Made by a program: the position numbers and the translations under genes. Positions 20,386 to 32,800 of a stretch of 64,000 nucleotides of DNA are shown here, one piece after another; positions within the stretch are counted from its first letter, which is position 1, and every line of letters starts with the position of its first letter. The notes beneath the pieces were generated by a model. It saw nothing but the letters and a program-made list of their open reading frames with translations, was not told the DNA's origin and did not search any database. The DNA comes from Liolophura sinensis. Lineage: Eukaryota > Mollusca > Polyplacophora > Chitonida > Chitonidae. Where the stretch lies: assembly GCF_032854445.1 (NCBI RefSeq), contig NC_088302.1, positions 52,732,046 to 52,796,045 on the forward strand, read 5' to 3'.

Positions 20386-22614
20386 CGGTAATCCGCTGAC
20401 ACGGAATGTGTTTAATTAAACACGTTTTTGAAATCTCCACTCAGCGGGAGAAGAACGACCGAGCGAAAAACGGCCAAATTATCAAAAGCGACCTGACCAC
20501 AGTACTGGGAGAAAGTGACTGATAGTGGAAATCGAACGTCGGAGAACTAGACTTACAGCCTCTTTTCTTTGATAGAAATAAAGGCCAGGCGCCAATATAG
20601 ATATCACAGCTGACTGCTGCCACCACCTACTGGTTGCCATGGAAACCAAGTCTTTCAAGGCGGATAAATGACGGGAGTGAGTGGGGTGGGGGGTGCTGAA
20701 TCACCTCTACACAGAAATGGTCACGGTGCCGCTTATTACGTGATCTCGTGTGTGATTCCCAGCTACAGAGACATTCCACGCTCTGCCATCTCTGCAATAA
20801 TGAGAACAAATGAAGACTTAGATTGTGTGAAGAAATCTACATATATTCTGAGCAGATTTTGATCAAGTAAGGATCGTCTTCTTGAACCGCTCCCCTTTCC
20901 TCTGGTCGCTCGTTCCATTTAATTACCTCATAAGAAGAATAACACCTTGACCAGTGCTCATTTCTATACACAATCGAAATAACTTGCCCTTTTGCATCAA
21001 CAGAATGCCAACATCAGAAGGTGCATGTGCTTGCCGTGAATAAGCACAGCTTTCTTGTTTGGTAATGACTGTTTTATTGTGCATATGCGTAATCGCCTTC
21101 ACACACCTTTCCGCTCCGCATAGACCACCTTTTCTATGCTAGTTCGGTATGATCGGGTTGAGCATGCATGCACCCACTTTCCATACTCAGATCCAGTTTA
21201 ACCAGTGAACACATACGTCCGAGCTCGTCTAATAAGATTTGATAAGCCAGAGCGAGCTGAAGCCCCTGGTAATGATGCACAGATTCGCCGCTCTCTCACC
21301 ATCTATACTTCAATTTCCAGACGACCACCGAAAATTCAGTTGGTAAAACTGGCTTTTATAACTCTCTGATCCCATGAAAAGTAGAGGGTATTTAGCAACG
21401 GTGAACTATTGAATGTTCTCTTTTCGATCGATCCCAATCGATTGTCTGTTTCAGCCTCGTCTACATATCCAACTCTCAGCAATATCACAGACGCTATGTT
21501 CCAGCCATCCTCTGTTACTCTCCACTTGGAATCTCTCCGTCGCTCTAACTCCTGTTGTGGATTTTACACCGTTCATTCATTAGTTGTTCGCTATTAATTT
21601 ATTTCGGAGAGGTTGTGGTCAGAATTGAGACTTAGAGAACAATTGCTGGAGGCACAGCTAGTTGAACATTGCGAATACCACCAAACCGAGACGGCTCAGT
21701 AGACGAGCGGAATTTAGCGATCCCCAGTCTGGCGGGTTCCACTGATGTAATGACTCAACAATATCTAACGTAGGCGCGCCGAACCGACTCCATGGACGTT
21801 GGACTGCCCGCATATGTTCCCCGGCCAACGATATGGCAAGTCCTGTATATGTGGTCGGGCTAAACGGCAAGTGGTTTATCTGAGAAATTCTCCCGACGAA
21901 TTACTACTCAAGATGGCAGGCCCATAATCAACGGAGCGATATCAAGCTACACACAGGTTCTAGCCCATGGCTTAGTGCTGAAGACGCAGCGTGATGAACT
22001 TACCTCGGTACGATCGGCCACAGCTTGAGGCTGAGCAAGGTAAGTGGCCTATCTTCTATACGCCTCCAGCCCAATTAAACGGTAAACTGTCACAACAAAA
22101 TCTGTCTTTGCCGATCTAAAGAGCACTGGATTGGAAGCACAGACAACTAATTTCTAAAGTTTAAATAGCATCATGTTCGGAACTTCATCGTTGGAAAGCA
22201 TCCAATCTCACTCTATAGGCTGTTACAAAACTTTTCTGTCGCTACGTAGATTTGTCCAGGGATCAGGAAAACAGCCAATCTGCAGGGTAAAGTAGAACAT
22301 AATAACATAAACGCACGGATTTTGTTGAAACTAGGACAGATGTGACTGTAAGGAACGGGGGAAATGGACACAGAAATACCCCGCTATTGCAGCATGTGTT
22401 GGATTGGAAATCCAATTAGATTTAACAGGAATCCCGTGCATATCTGGGGCTGTAACCCGGGGAGTTTGTAAACCGAATTTTACAAACCTGATTACTTGTA
22501 AATGCGACCATTTGGTGTTTGAAATTACATTCTCTGTTGTTATTACCAAATGTCCACTGTTTTACGCTCTGGGCGGGTCAAAAATATCATTTACAGCTTC
22601 CATTACTTTCCTAG
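20386..22614. other. HCN upstream region, possible 5' UTR exon and promoter
   Basis: No coding region recognised. This is the ~2.2 kb upstream of the HCN coding start, so promoter and 5' UTR sequence are expected, but no TATA box or initiator stands out. A strong donor-like sequence CAAG/GTAAGTGG lies at 22036-22047 and an acceptor-like CCATTACTTTCCTAG ends at 22614. Together they could bound a 575-bp 5' UTR intron. This is inference only. Confidence 0.35.
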
Positions 22615-22624
22615 GCAATCCACT

Positions 22625-22720
22625 ATGTCCAACAGCAAGCCAGTAAATGGTGCAAATTACTGGCTTCAGCCAAGGAACAGAATAGCAAGAATGGCTCCCA
22701 GGGTAGTGGCAAGGTCGTGA
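22625..22720 (+). other. Upstream ORF (31 codons) overlapping the HCN start
   Basis: An ATG at 22625 opens 31 codons. A second in-frame ATG at 22691 has good context (A at -3, G at +4). The frame ends with TGA at 22718-22720, whose last base is the first base of the proposed HCN ATG at 22720 (TGATG). The HCN frame is itself open but ATG-less from 22615 to 22719. If this stretch is transcribed as leader, HCN translation would need leaky scanning or reinitiation. Confidence 0.5.
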
Positions 22721-23438
22721 TGAACGCTGGGCCAGTGACGCGAGCAGGCGAGGAGGAGAATGGTTCGATTGGTTCGCCAAGTCCCGACTCCAAGACTGGC
22801 GCGTTGATTTGGTCTCTCAATGGATCCCCGCCCAAGACAAAGAAAAAGACATCCCCTCCTCTGAAAAAAAGTTTCTCTGATGCAGACGGGTCTCAGTCCT
22901 CCACCAGTGCCTCGACCAGTGATGGTCTGAAATTCAGCCGAACTAGCAACGGCATTCCCCCAAAGGCAGTGGGGATAGCCTCGCCCCCAAGGCCCACCAG
23001 AAGAGTGCCAAGTTTGAAACTTAAGCGGTTATCGATGGGGACAAAATCTTTTGAAAAGTCGGAAGCAACGATACCATGTCTGCCTCAAAACTCGAACAAC
23101 CCCTGCATCACGATTACTATGGACTCGGATGATGACTCGGTGTACAGTGATTACCTGAGTCCAGAGATCAACTACAAAAACGACATCAAAGTTCAGTTCT
23201 TAGGAGACGACGTCAGTTTGTACGGGACACCTAAAGAAGAACTCATGCCGCCTTCCCAGGAAAACGACGTAAAGCAGAGGGCGGGGAGCTTCCTCCGCGA
23301 CCAGATCATATCATTTTTCCAACCTTCCGACAACAAACTAGCCATGAAGCTGTTTGGCAACAGAAATGCTTTAATAAAAGAGAAAATGCGTCATCGGAAG
23401 GTCGGCAACTGGGTCATTCATCCATGTAGTAATTTCAG
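22720..23438 (+). CDS. HCN: HCN/Ih channel, exon 1 (N-terminus and HCN domain)
   Basis: Encodes the first 239 residues plus two bases of codon 240 of a hyperpolarization-activated, cyclic-nucleotide-gated cation channel of the plasma membrane. Residues 1-130 are Ser/Pro/Lys-rich and probably disordered, with a basophilic kinase-like KRLS site near 102-105. Residues about 155-175 hold FLGDDVSLYGTPKEE, which I believe is shared by animal HCN N-termini. Residues about 187-240 are the HCN domain, leading into W-V-I-H-P-C-S-N-F-R just before S1; vertebrate channels have Tyr where this one has Cys. The ATG at 22720 is the first in frame after a TAG at 22612; the frame is open upstream, so an earlier spliced start is possible. 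The donor is TTTCAG/GTAAGA, phase 2, and joins exactly to exon 2. Confidence 0.93.
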
Positions 23439-23843
23439 GTAAGACAATTTTCCACGCATATCTATTATCACAACTATATACGCATTGCAATCACAACTGT
23501 TATCTGGCAGTCATATCTCATTCACTATGGTCTTCTTTGGTCATTTGTACATATGACTTGCTTATGATTGCCTTTCCTTGTTTAATCAATATATGACAAT
23601 GGGTAGCATTATTGGCCGGCACAAGTATGGAATATAACCTCCATAATGAAAGATCACCTGCTAATGAAGGGATATTCAAGTATACGGCGATGTCTTGTTT
23701 TAATTACTTTCTACGTCTCTTGAGGTTTACTGATGACAAGTTGGCTTGTATCATAGCAAAACGGACAGTGTGAACTAGAGTTGTTGCGTAGCGCATGTAT
23801 TATGGAAAATCTTAGGACAGTAGAATGACGTTGGTGGATGATG

Positions 23844-23879
23844 AGTGTGTGTGTGTGTTAGTTGGGGGGGGGGGGGGGG
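23844..23879. repeat. (GT)n followed by a 16-G run
   Basis: A GT repeat at 23844-23857 is followed by sixteen consecutive G at 23864-23879, about 430 bp downstream of exon 1. It could form a G-quadruplex on the transcribed RNA. Homopolymer length may be unreliable. Confidence 0.9.
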
Positions 23880-24821
23880 CAAGAACGTGGGCTTAAAAGG
23901 GTTAAGGCAAAAAGGGTAATGCCAAGGTATGCATTTCGAGCAGTTAGTACTAAGTTAAACCCTGATTATTATCATCCAAATTGATTACAGAGCTATATCT
24001 TCGAGTTTCCCTCATGATAGTACGGACTGTTACGTCATTATTAATCACTACACTGCAGTCACTGACAGTCTTAAGACATGGGTATATAAAGCGGCGCAGT
24101 GAACAATTGAATTATTCATAGTGTTACAACAAGCCCAAGAAATCCATGTTTTATTCACGACATGGTCGAATTGTTGTGACTTTTCTATATACAACTGTGG
24201 CATTCGTAGTATGTGTTAATTAGTCAGTTGGACATAGAGCGGTGACATATAGTAGCGGCATGACTGTGCCCTGTATGCTTGTTAGGCAGAAATGTCGATA
24301 CCACGTGGTATGACAGATACAGCGTGGCATATTATAAACAACCCGAACAGGCGGCCTAGAGAGAGCCATGATATACGCCTAACGTCAACACAGTTAAGCT
24401 TAAACGGGCTTAACAACAGCGCACGTGGGCTGGGATAAACACGATTCTCTATCGAGTATAGTGGGCTGGAATCATTTAAAATCGAAACATACTTCTGTTG
24501 AACTTAGCGCGCATCTGGATTATGTACCTGTTTATGTTCACGGCGGAGTTTTCACACTGCGGAATAATCCACTGAGAGCGTTAGCTGATGTATCCCTTAG
24601 GACGCTGATTTAGTTTTAAATTGTGTCGGCCTATACCACAATATACCACAATATTGCTCTCTTAAGGAGGGTTGTGTCAGTATAGGAACTTGCTCGTTGA
24701 GTTATTTAATGATTCAGTTGCTTATTTGAATCGTGTTTACGTCGTTCTAGATGCATCAATTATACAGGGCGGCAGTCAGTTTTATGAGTGAATCAAATTC
24801 AAGAACATCCCGACAAGTACC
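23880..24821. other. Intronic unique sequence
   Basis: No repeat array or coding signal seen. Two E-box-like CACGTG sequences are present (near 24302 and 24421). Confidence 0.5.
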
Positions 24822-25512
24822 TGCTCAGAGTAAATCACCGTTCTTCGGTAGATATCAGCTCAGAGTAAACCACCGTTCTTCGGTAGATATCAGCTCAGAA
24901 TAAACCACTGTTTTTCGGTAGATACCAGCTCACAAAAAAACACCCTTCTTTGGTAGGTATCAGGTCAGAGTAAACCACTGTTCTTCGATAGATATCAGCT
25001 CAGAATAAACCACCGTTCTTCGGTAGATATCATCTCAGAATAAACCACCGTTCTTCGGTACATATCAGCTCGGAGTAAACCACTGTTCTTCGGTAGATAT
25101 CAGCTCAGAATAAACCACTGTTCTTCGGTAGATATCATCTCAGAATAAACCACCGTTCTTCGGTAGATATCAGTTCGGAGTAAACCACTGTTCTTCGATA
25201 GATATCAGCTCAGAATAAACCACCGTTCTTCGGTAGATATCAGCTCAGGATAAACCACCGTTCTTCGGTACATATCAGCTCGAAGTAAACCACTGTTCTT
25301 CGGTAGATATCAGCTCAGAATGAACCACTGTTCTTCGATAGATATCAGCTCAGAGTAAACCACTGTTCTTCGTTAGATATCAGCTCAGAATAAACCACCG
25401 TTCTTCGATAAATATCAGTTCAGACTAAACCAAGCTTCTTCGGTAGATACCAGCTCAGAGTATACCATTATTCTTGGATAGATATCTGGTCAGAATAAAC
25501 AATTACTCATCT
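24822..25512. repeat. 35-bp minisatellite, ~19 copies
   Basis: Unit CAGCTCAGAATAAACCACCG plus TTCTTCGGTAGATAT. Copies show many substitutions. The last unit before 25512 already shows the ATATCTGGTCAGAATAAAC of the neighbouring 34-bp family, so the two arrays are one lineage. Confidence 0.95.
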
Positions 25513-25747
25513 GGGCCCAGCTGTTCGAAAGTGTATTATCTAATCCTGGTATTAAGTCATATTTAAAATTTTAGCCAAACTCAGCAGTCAGTGTAGTTCT
25601 CCAAAGTTAAAGTATACCAGCAGCAACTTTAGTTCATATATTTAATATAATGTTGCACATTTTTTTTAGGTTAAGTACAAAATTGAAGACCTGGCGTAAA
25701 GTTAAATCTGATGTTAAGTTTTAAACCAGTTTTGAACAACCGGACCC
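25513..25747. mobile_element. MITE (235 bp) inside the minisatellite
   Basis: Left end GGGCCCAGCTGTTCGAAAG and the reverse complement of the right end GGGTCCGGTTGTTCAAAAC form imperfect terminal inverted repeats of about 20 bp (15 of 19 match). The interior is AT-rich, non-coding, and has TTAAG-type motifs near both ends. It interrupts a repeat unit between ATTACTCATCT and TGTAGATATC. No transposase, so non-autonomous; the superfamily is not determined because the target duplication is unclear. Confidence 0.8.
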
Positions 25748-26815
25748 TGTAGATATCTGGTCAGGATAAACCATTACTCTTCGTAGATATCTGGTCAGAA
25801 TAAACCATTACTCTTCGTAGATATCTGGTCAGAATAGACCATTACTCTTCATAGATATCTGGTCAGAATAAACCATTACTCTTCGTAGATATCTGGTCAG
25901 AATATACCATTACTCTTCGTAGAATAAACCACTACTCTTCGTAGATATCTGGTCAGAATAAACCATTACTCTTCGTAGATATCTGATCAGAATAAACCAT
26001 TACTCTTCGTAGATATCTGGTCAGAATAAACCATTACTCTTCATAGATATCTGGTCAGAATAGACCATTACTCTTCATAGATATCTGGTCAGGATAAACC
26101 ATTACTCTTCGTAGATATCTGGTCAGGATAAACCATTACTCTTCGTAGATATCTGGTCAGAATAAACCATTACTCTTCATAGATATCTGGTCAGAATAAA
26201 CCATTACTCTTCATAGATATCTGGTCAGGATAAACCATTACTCTTCGTAGATATCTGGTCAGAATAAACCATTACTCTTCGTAGATATCTGGTCAGAATA
26301 GACCATTACTCTTCATAGATATCTGGTCAGAATAAAGCACTACTCTTTGTAGATATCTGGTCAGAATAAACCATTACTCTTCATAGATATCTGGTCAGGA
26401 TAAACCATTACTCTTCGTAGATATCTGGTCAGAATAGACCATTACTCTTCGTAGATATCTGGTCAGAATAAACCACTACTCTTCGTAGATATCTGGTCAG
26501 GATACACCATTACTCTTCATAGATATCTGGCCAGAATAAACCATTACTCTTTGTAGATATCTGGTCAGAATAAACCATTACTCTTCATAGATACCTGGTC
26601 AGAATAAACCATTACCCTTCGTAGATATCTGGTCAGAATACAACATTGCTCTTCGCTAGGTATATCTGCTCAGAGAAGACCATTTCTCTTTAATAGATAT
26701 CTGGTCAGAATAAACGATTACTTTTCGGTAGATATTTGGTCAGAGTGAACCATTACTCTTTTGTAGATATCTACTCAGAATTAGGCATTACGTTTCGATA
26801 GGTATTTGCTCAGAA
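25748..26815. repeat. 34-bp minisatellite, ~31 copies
   Basis: Unit GTAGATATCTGGTCAGAATA plus AACCATTACTCTTC. The centre is very uniform with recurring two-state variants (CGTAG/CATAG, AATAAACC/GATAAACC/AATAGACC). The right end (26.64-26.82 kb) is diverged. A partial unit near 25920 shows a deletion of about 20 bp. Confidence 0.97.
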
Positions 26816-29800
26816 TCCGCAGTTTTGCTAGACTTGTACTGTTTTTGTGGTCTTATTTGGATGTTCCACCAGGTGGTGGGAGGAACTTTGAAATGAAGAA
26901 CTATTAGGTTTCTGTTCATCTGCAGGTCACATGCCACACATTCATATACACGTGACAGAAAGAGGAAAGTCAACGGTAACAATATAAACAAAATTAGAGC
27001 ATCCACCTCATCCTGATCCCACCAATCAAACAGAGGTTTATGCCATTCAAATCTGACATTACTGAGTACTGTATGTATGGCAGAGCTCTGTGTTAGGGGA
27101 AACAAGATGTGCGTGTATATTTTGAGCCGTCGCCTCGTGCGAGGAGAACATATCAGTCACATAAACCAGAACTGTGTATAAAGCCTCAACACAAAGCTTT
27201 TGTTCAACAAAAACATGATGGACAAATTTTATCAGTAACTGAAAGTTTTATATTATACAGCTAGTGCAGTAGAGGTGGTGACGGATGAGTTCGAGGTATT
27301 TGGTATACGTGTGCTTATACGAATACTTTCTGTGAATTGTCAGTGGTCCCTGGAATGACATGTACCTTTTTACAGGTCAATGAGCAAATACTCTGTATGC
27401 GGTATCAAGCAATCAAGGCAGAAAGATTCAATCTCCCAGGTTTGAATCTTTCTTTAATGCTCTCTTCGAACAAAGCAGGTCACATTAGAGTTATCCTCAT
27501 TCTTTTTAATGGTAAATAAATATGGCTGTCGAGATGTGAGGCAATTCCGAATCTTCCCTCTGTCTTTTAATCAGAAACAAATACGTTCATTAGTGCCCCG
27601 TCCAACATGGAATACTAAATATGGCGAAATCCACATGTGGTGCCGGATGTAATACACGGAAATGTGACGGTCTCAGCTGCGCTGTGCTTCTTTACTATTG
27701 CCACAGGTTTTACGCAGAGCCCTATTCTTATTACAGTCTATATCTTTTCGCTGATAAAAATGCTCCAGGCATGCCCATGTGTAAATCAGAGGTATATTTC
27801 CCGGAAGATCAAAGGCAAAACGATAAACGCCTTTAACAGCCAGTCGATTCTCTGGTCTTGAAGACGATTCATCATGAACACAATCATAGCGGCTTTCTAT
27901 GGTATCACTGTGAACAATACCCATCACGAGCCCAACAATGCTGACGTATGTAATTTGGTGGCAACAACTTGGTACCAGCGCGTACATATGGTTGAGTATC
28001 AATACTATGTTTAGCTGATCTTGTAAAAAATCATCCTCATCACTGTGAACGGCTTCTGTACTACAGAACACCTATATCTGGACAGCCATTGATAACAAAA
28101 TGACAATATAAGAATGCAGAGCAGTGTTTGGTAGAATTTCTCATGCTCTGTCCAATAGAGGTTAGCAATGGTTTTATCTATGTTAAAAATGATAGTTGAA
28201 TTGTACGATTGTTCACCTGAGTGTTTTGGGAAAAAAGTTTAATTCTCAAAATTTCATTTAAATTTTTCTACATTGTTTGATGCAAATGGTTATAGGTATT
28301 AAATCTGTGGTTCTAACGACATTGCATATTTACACCCACGACCAGGCCTATCTATCGGGGCAAATATTGAGAGTTCCTGTGTATCGTTTGCACGTAGCCA
28401 GTGCCAGTATTACGTTTGTTAATACAAATTACTTAGTGGAAATACATGTCTCAATAATGCGGGCAGCCTCTAATTGACTCTGTGTGTGTGTTGAACAGGA
28501 GCTCTTCTTGTCCACCATAACTCAATCTGAACTGTCCGTTATGCAGGTTGTTCCATTGGTGTACCGCTTAAGCGACATCTATCTATCATTTGCTGCGAAG
28601 AAACTGTTCAGCGAATAACAGTAAACGACCCTCCATGTGAATACTCGACCAGAAAAATCACTTATGTGCTTACTGACGGTAAACTGTTAGTTTCTGTCTT
28701 CCAAGGCGGACAGGACTGACAGTGCAGAAAGTCATCTTGGTGAATGCCTAGGGCGCCTGATCTTGTCCGATCGATATCGGGTGGAGGCTCGATGTGTGCA
28801 AACACGCCGTGACTTCTGCTGCGTCTAATAAACAGACTTAATTGTAGGACGGTTCGTCTCGCCATTCGGCCTGTGTATCACGCCTGCCTAGCTTCTTCTA
28901 CAATGGTTAGCCAAATCCTCCGCCTATTGTAATTAACCCCCCATAGCGTCTCTCCCAGCAAACGCTAACTCTCCTTACGGGTATTCACGTTTAAATTATT
29001 TATTTTAGTGCATAGTGATTTTAATTGGTTAACGACAGACCGCTGAGCTTTCGACACGCCATCGTCTGTTAACTTCATCCTGATCTGTTGATTGAGCCTG
29101 TCCACATGCAACTTGAGTTACGTCCTGACTCTTTGGACTGAGGCCAATACCACATATATCGTCAATCAGATAACATTCACTATCGTGACCAGAGGATAAT
29201 TTCACTTCAACCTGGCTACGGCTATAAGACAGGAGGGTTTTATAGATGGGTGAGGTGAAGGGTGGTGCTTTTACCCCAGCTTTACCCTCTTTCCCCCTCC
29301 CAGAAACTCGGTCTTGTGGAATTCTTGAGCACGTTTTAAGTCTCAAATACAGACACACCCACCACGCGGGAGGAAAATGGGCGGAGCACGGGGGTGGGGC
29401 CTATTATTAGCCTTTGTGATTTGCCTATCTTCGTTATTATTTCAGTTCATTTTGATTTTGGTTGTGCTGTTATCCTACACGTCACTATTCATTATTTAAT
29501 TATGTTTTTTTTTACTTGATATATTCACAGCGGGTCTGCGTGCTTATTATTTCTGAACCAGAAACTTAGTCTCATTTATTGCCACCATGTAATCAAATAT
29601 TTCAAATCATTAGGCTCACAGTATCACCGTTGTTTTATTTTTTTTCACCTTCCCAGCGCAGTGTTACTTTTCCAGGCATTTGTAACGCTTGTATTTGCTG
29701 ACAATTTAAAAAATCATATGACACCTACAACTCAAGGAGGTAAAACTAAACGCCATGAAAATGTATGAGATGTTCTGATGAGGTGTTTCCCTTCAGAAAT

Positions 29801-32800
29801 TGTCCATGTTCAGCTGTCCAGATTGTCGCATTATCTCCATATTTATCCACCGAACAACGATCAAACCTTTCTCACTGATTAAGTTCTTGATTTTGAGTTT
29901 TTTATGTTGAACGTTCCCGTATTTTCTAAAAAAAAAAATTATTTAACATGGCCCATCATTAAAGGACCTATAAAGCAATCATGTGCTTTATATGAAAATT
30001 TTCCCTTGGGTTGGTTTTTTTTGCGGACATGTTTTGCGACTTACTCAACGTGAGCTTTGCAGTTGTATGTATTATGTATATCCACAGGGTTTTCGTTACT
30101 GGGGAATACATCTAACTGTATAGAAGGAGTTGTGCGAAAAAGCCAGGAAAATATGCACCTTGTTCTGCGATTTATCCTCAGTGTTTTCCCTTGGTGATCA
30201 TAGTGTTGATTTAGTTTTTGTATCCAGGTATATTGGAGAAGAATAATGATATTTGTTCAGACGTGTTGCAAATATTGATTTCTGAGAAATTAAACTGTAT
30301 GTACTCGGCACATCATTATGCTTGCTTACAGTTTTTATTAACTAGAAAAGATATACATGTATATATATATACGTATCTGATCTCTTAGATAAAACATTCA
30401 GAAGCAGAATATTGCCATTGCTTGTAGTCATCGAAATGTGAAATAGGTTACTGTCGCCATCCCCTAAAGAATCGCAATGGGAATGACACATCAGCAGACT
30501 ATAATTTAGCCTCAATGATCAGCTTTATTAGAGAAATACATATTGTGCCCAACACGTCGTTCTGGTATGGTTTACAATGATACATACCCATTGCATGATT
30601 TAGTCCCAACTTTCTTTTGACCGTGTTAATTCTCATATATGTCAATTTAAGTTAGTTTGTTTTGTAGAACGTGGAAGCGTGGGTGAAAGGTTGTACATTT
30701 ATTCTGTCGTTTAAAACACAGAGATGTGCAATATTTATCAAGGGATGACCCTTATGGAAGCTACGTGATCAGATAAACAGTAGAATAGCTTCATAACTAA
30801 ATGTGTAAAGCAACTGTGCAGCGCGTCTCTGTTTAAGTAAGTAGTTCTGGGCAATCGAGAACGTGGCATCTGATATCTGTAAGTAAGAGATAAAAATGGA
30901 ATTCCGTGAAGTTTGGCGTGGAAAAGACATTTTTTCGAGTACAGTTTAGATGACCACGCGCGAGAGCTCGGGCCAGTGGCTTTCCTAATGAGTGATCTGT
31001 AGAAACACTACCCTATTTGCTGCGTTCACCCCAGCATCGCGCCCCTTCATGCCACCGGGCCATGCAATAAAGATAAGATAAAAATCCAATTTTGGAATCC
31101 CGAGAAATAAATGTGCTGAGAAGCCGTCCCGAACAAGCCGTTACACCACAGAGAGAAGATAATGGCACAGCCGACTGGCCAAATATAGCCCCTTGGTGCG
31201 CGCAATGTGAATGTAATTCTGGCACCGTCCCAATCTATACGTGCTGGACTTGTGGAAAACATGATGGTCAATATTTTAATAGAAACACCGCTTTCTTGTG
31301 TTTAATCTTTGATTAAAAGGCCCTTGATGACAAAGTTAAACACTTATGTGGCGCTATCAAGTTGTAAACAGGACGATTTGTGCTGAGAAAGGTTCAGTTT
31401 AGGACTTATGTTTACGGTGGGTCTAATATTTGATGCTGCTATATGGATAACGGACACAGTTCATATCTCCAAGCTGGGTGCCAGGTTTCTGTATGGATAA
31501 ATGTTACGCCATTGTATCTCTTCAGAATTACGTCTGATAGAAGACATATGCTGTGTTTGCATTCGCGGTATTTTGGTGATTTCTGGTAGATATACACTTT
31601 AGCACAACCCGAGAGAGATCCATCGTCAGCGTGTAGAGATACATCCTCGGCTGTATATAGCACTAAAGGATTTAGTGCGTTATAGCAAAGTACATTGGGC
31701 TGGAAGGGAGAAGCACCGAACTATAGACAAGACAAGCTAAGTTAGCTTGTTTGGTTGTTTATTTGAGTCGTGATCATGCTAAGGAAAATTATAGCCTTAT
31801 TGCTGGTCAGCTATATGGGTCAGGTCATTTATAACTCATTCGTTGGTGTTGACCTTAAACAACAGTTAAAAAAATAAATAGGCCTAAATGAATTCCTAGT
31901 TCTGTCAAATCATTGATCATACCATACAGGCCATCAGCGGCAGGCATGGTAATAATTCCTTAATCCGGCCTTGGCTAATGCGAACTGGTGGGAGCTGTTC
32001 GTCAAACGCCCTTTCGTGATTCGTAGAAATTGACAAATCTTGGCGCATCCTCTTGTTTCGAAATCTCCAGGTTCTGGTGAATATTGATGGACAGAAATTT
32101 GTATTTCCGTGTAAATATGGGCTCAAAATGTTTTGTATAATTTCTGTTGCAAACTCATCCTGTATACTAAAGCATTGTCGACGATGTTGATACAAAGGTG
32201 ACGGTTGAAATACCATTACGCAAACATTCCTGAAATGCTTTCATTTCTGGCTGATTTCATTTGGCTTGTATTCATACACTCCGGAGGCCCAATCTACAAA
32301 GCTGTTGCAAAACTACGATGACAATGTATCACTTCGCTATATGCTGTCATGGAGGGTATGTATGGCGCAGTTTGCGACCGCTTTGTAGAACAGGCCCCTG
32401 GTGCCGAGTACGAGCAAGACACCATTTTACCTTCGGGACATTGAAGAAGCTAACCTACGGTTACACTGCAGTTTCTGTTAAAATATAACGCCAAGCATAT
32501 TTTACATGTTATATATACAACAACTATTGGAAATAATGTATGCTTCAACACACTGGTTTAGAATTGAGATTTATTAGCTGACTCAGTTATTCGCTTGCCT
32601 TTCATTAAAATCGTCCGACTGTTTTGCGAGAAGATAACTTTCGAATAAAATATACCTTTGAAGCATCGGGGACTGGGCTTCTCATACATGGATCATAATC
32701 AAGAGCACACCTGACAAGACTTTTATCAACCATTAAACCTTATAATGCGTTATTTGTAAACCAGCGTAAATGTCACCGTGGATGAGAATATCGAGACATG

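Noticed and set aside
27673-28071. 132-codon minus-strand frame inside HCN intron 1
   Set aside because: No family recognised, no splice or promoter context; length is within chance for this much DNA.
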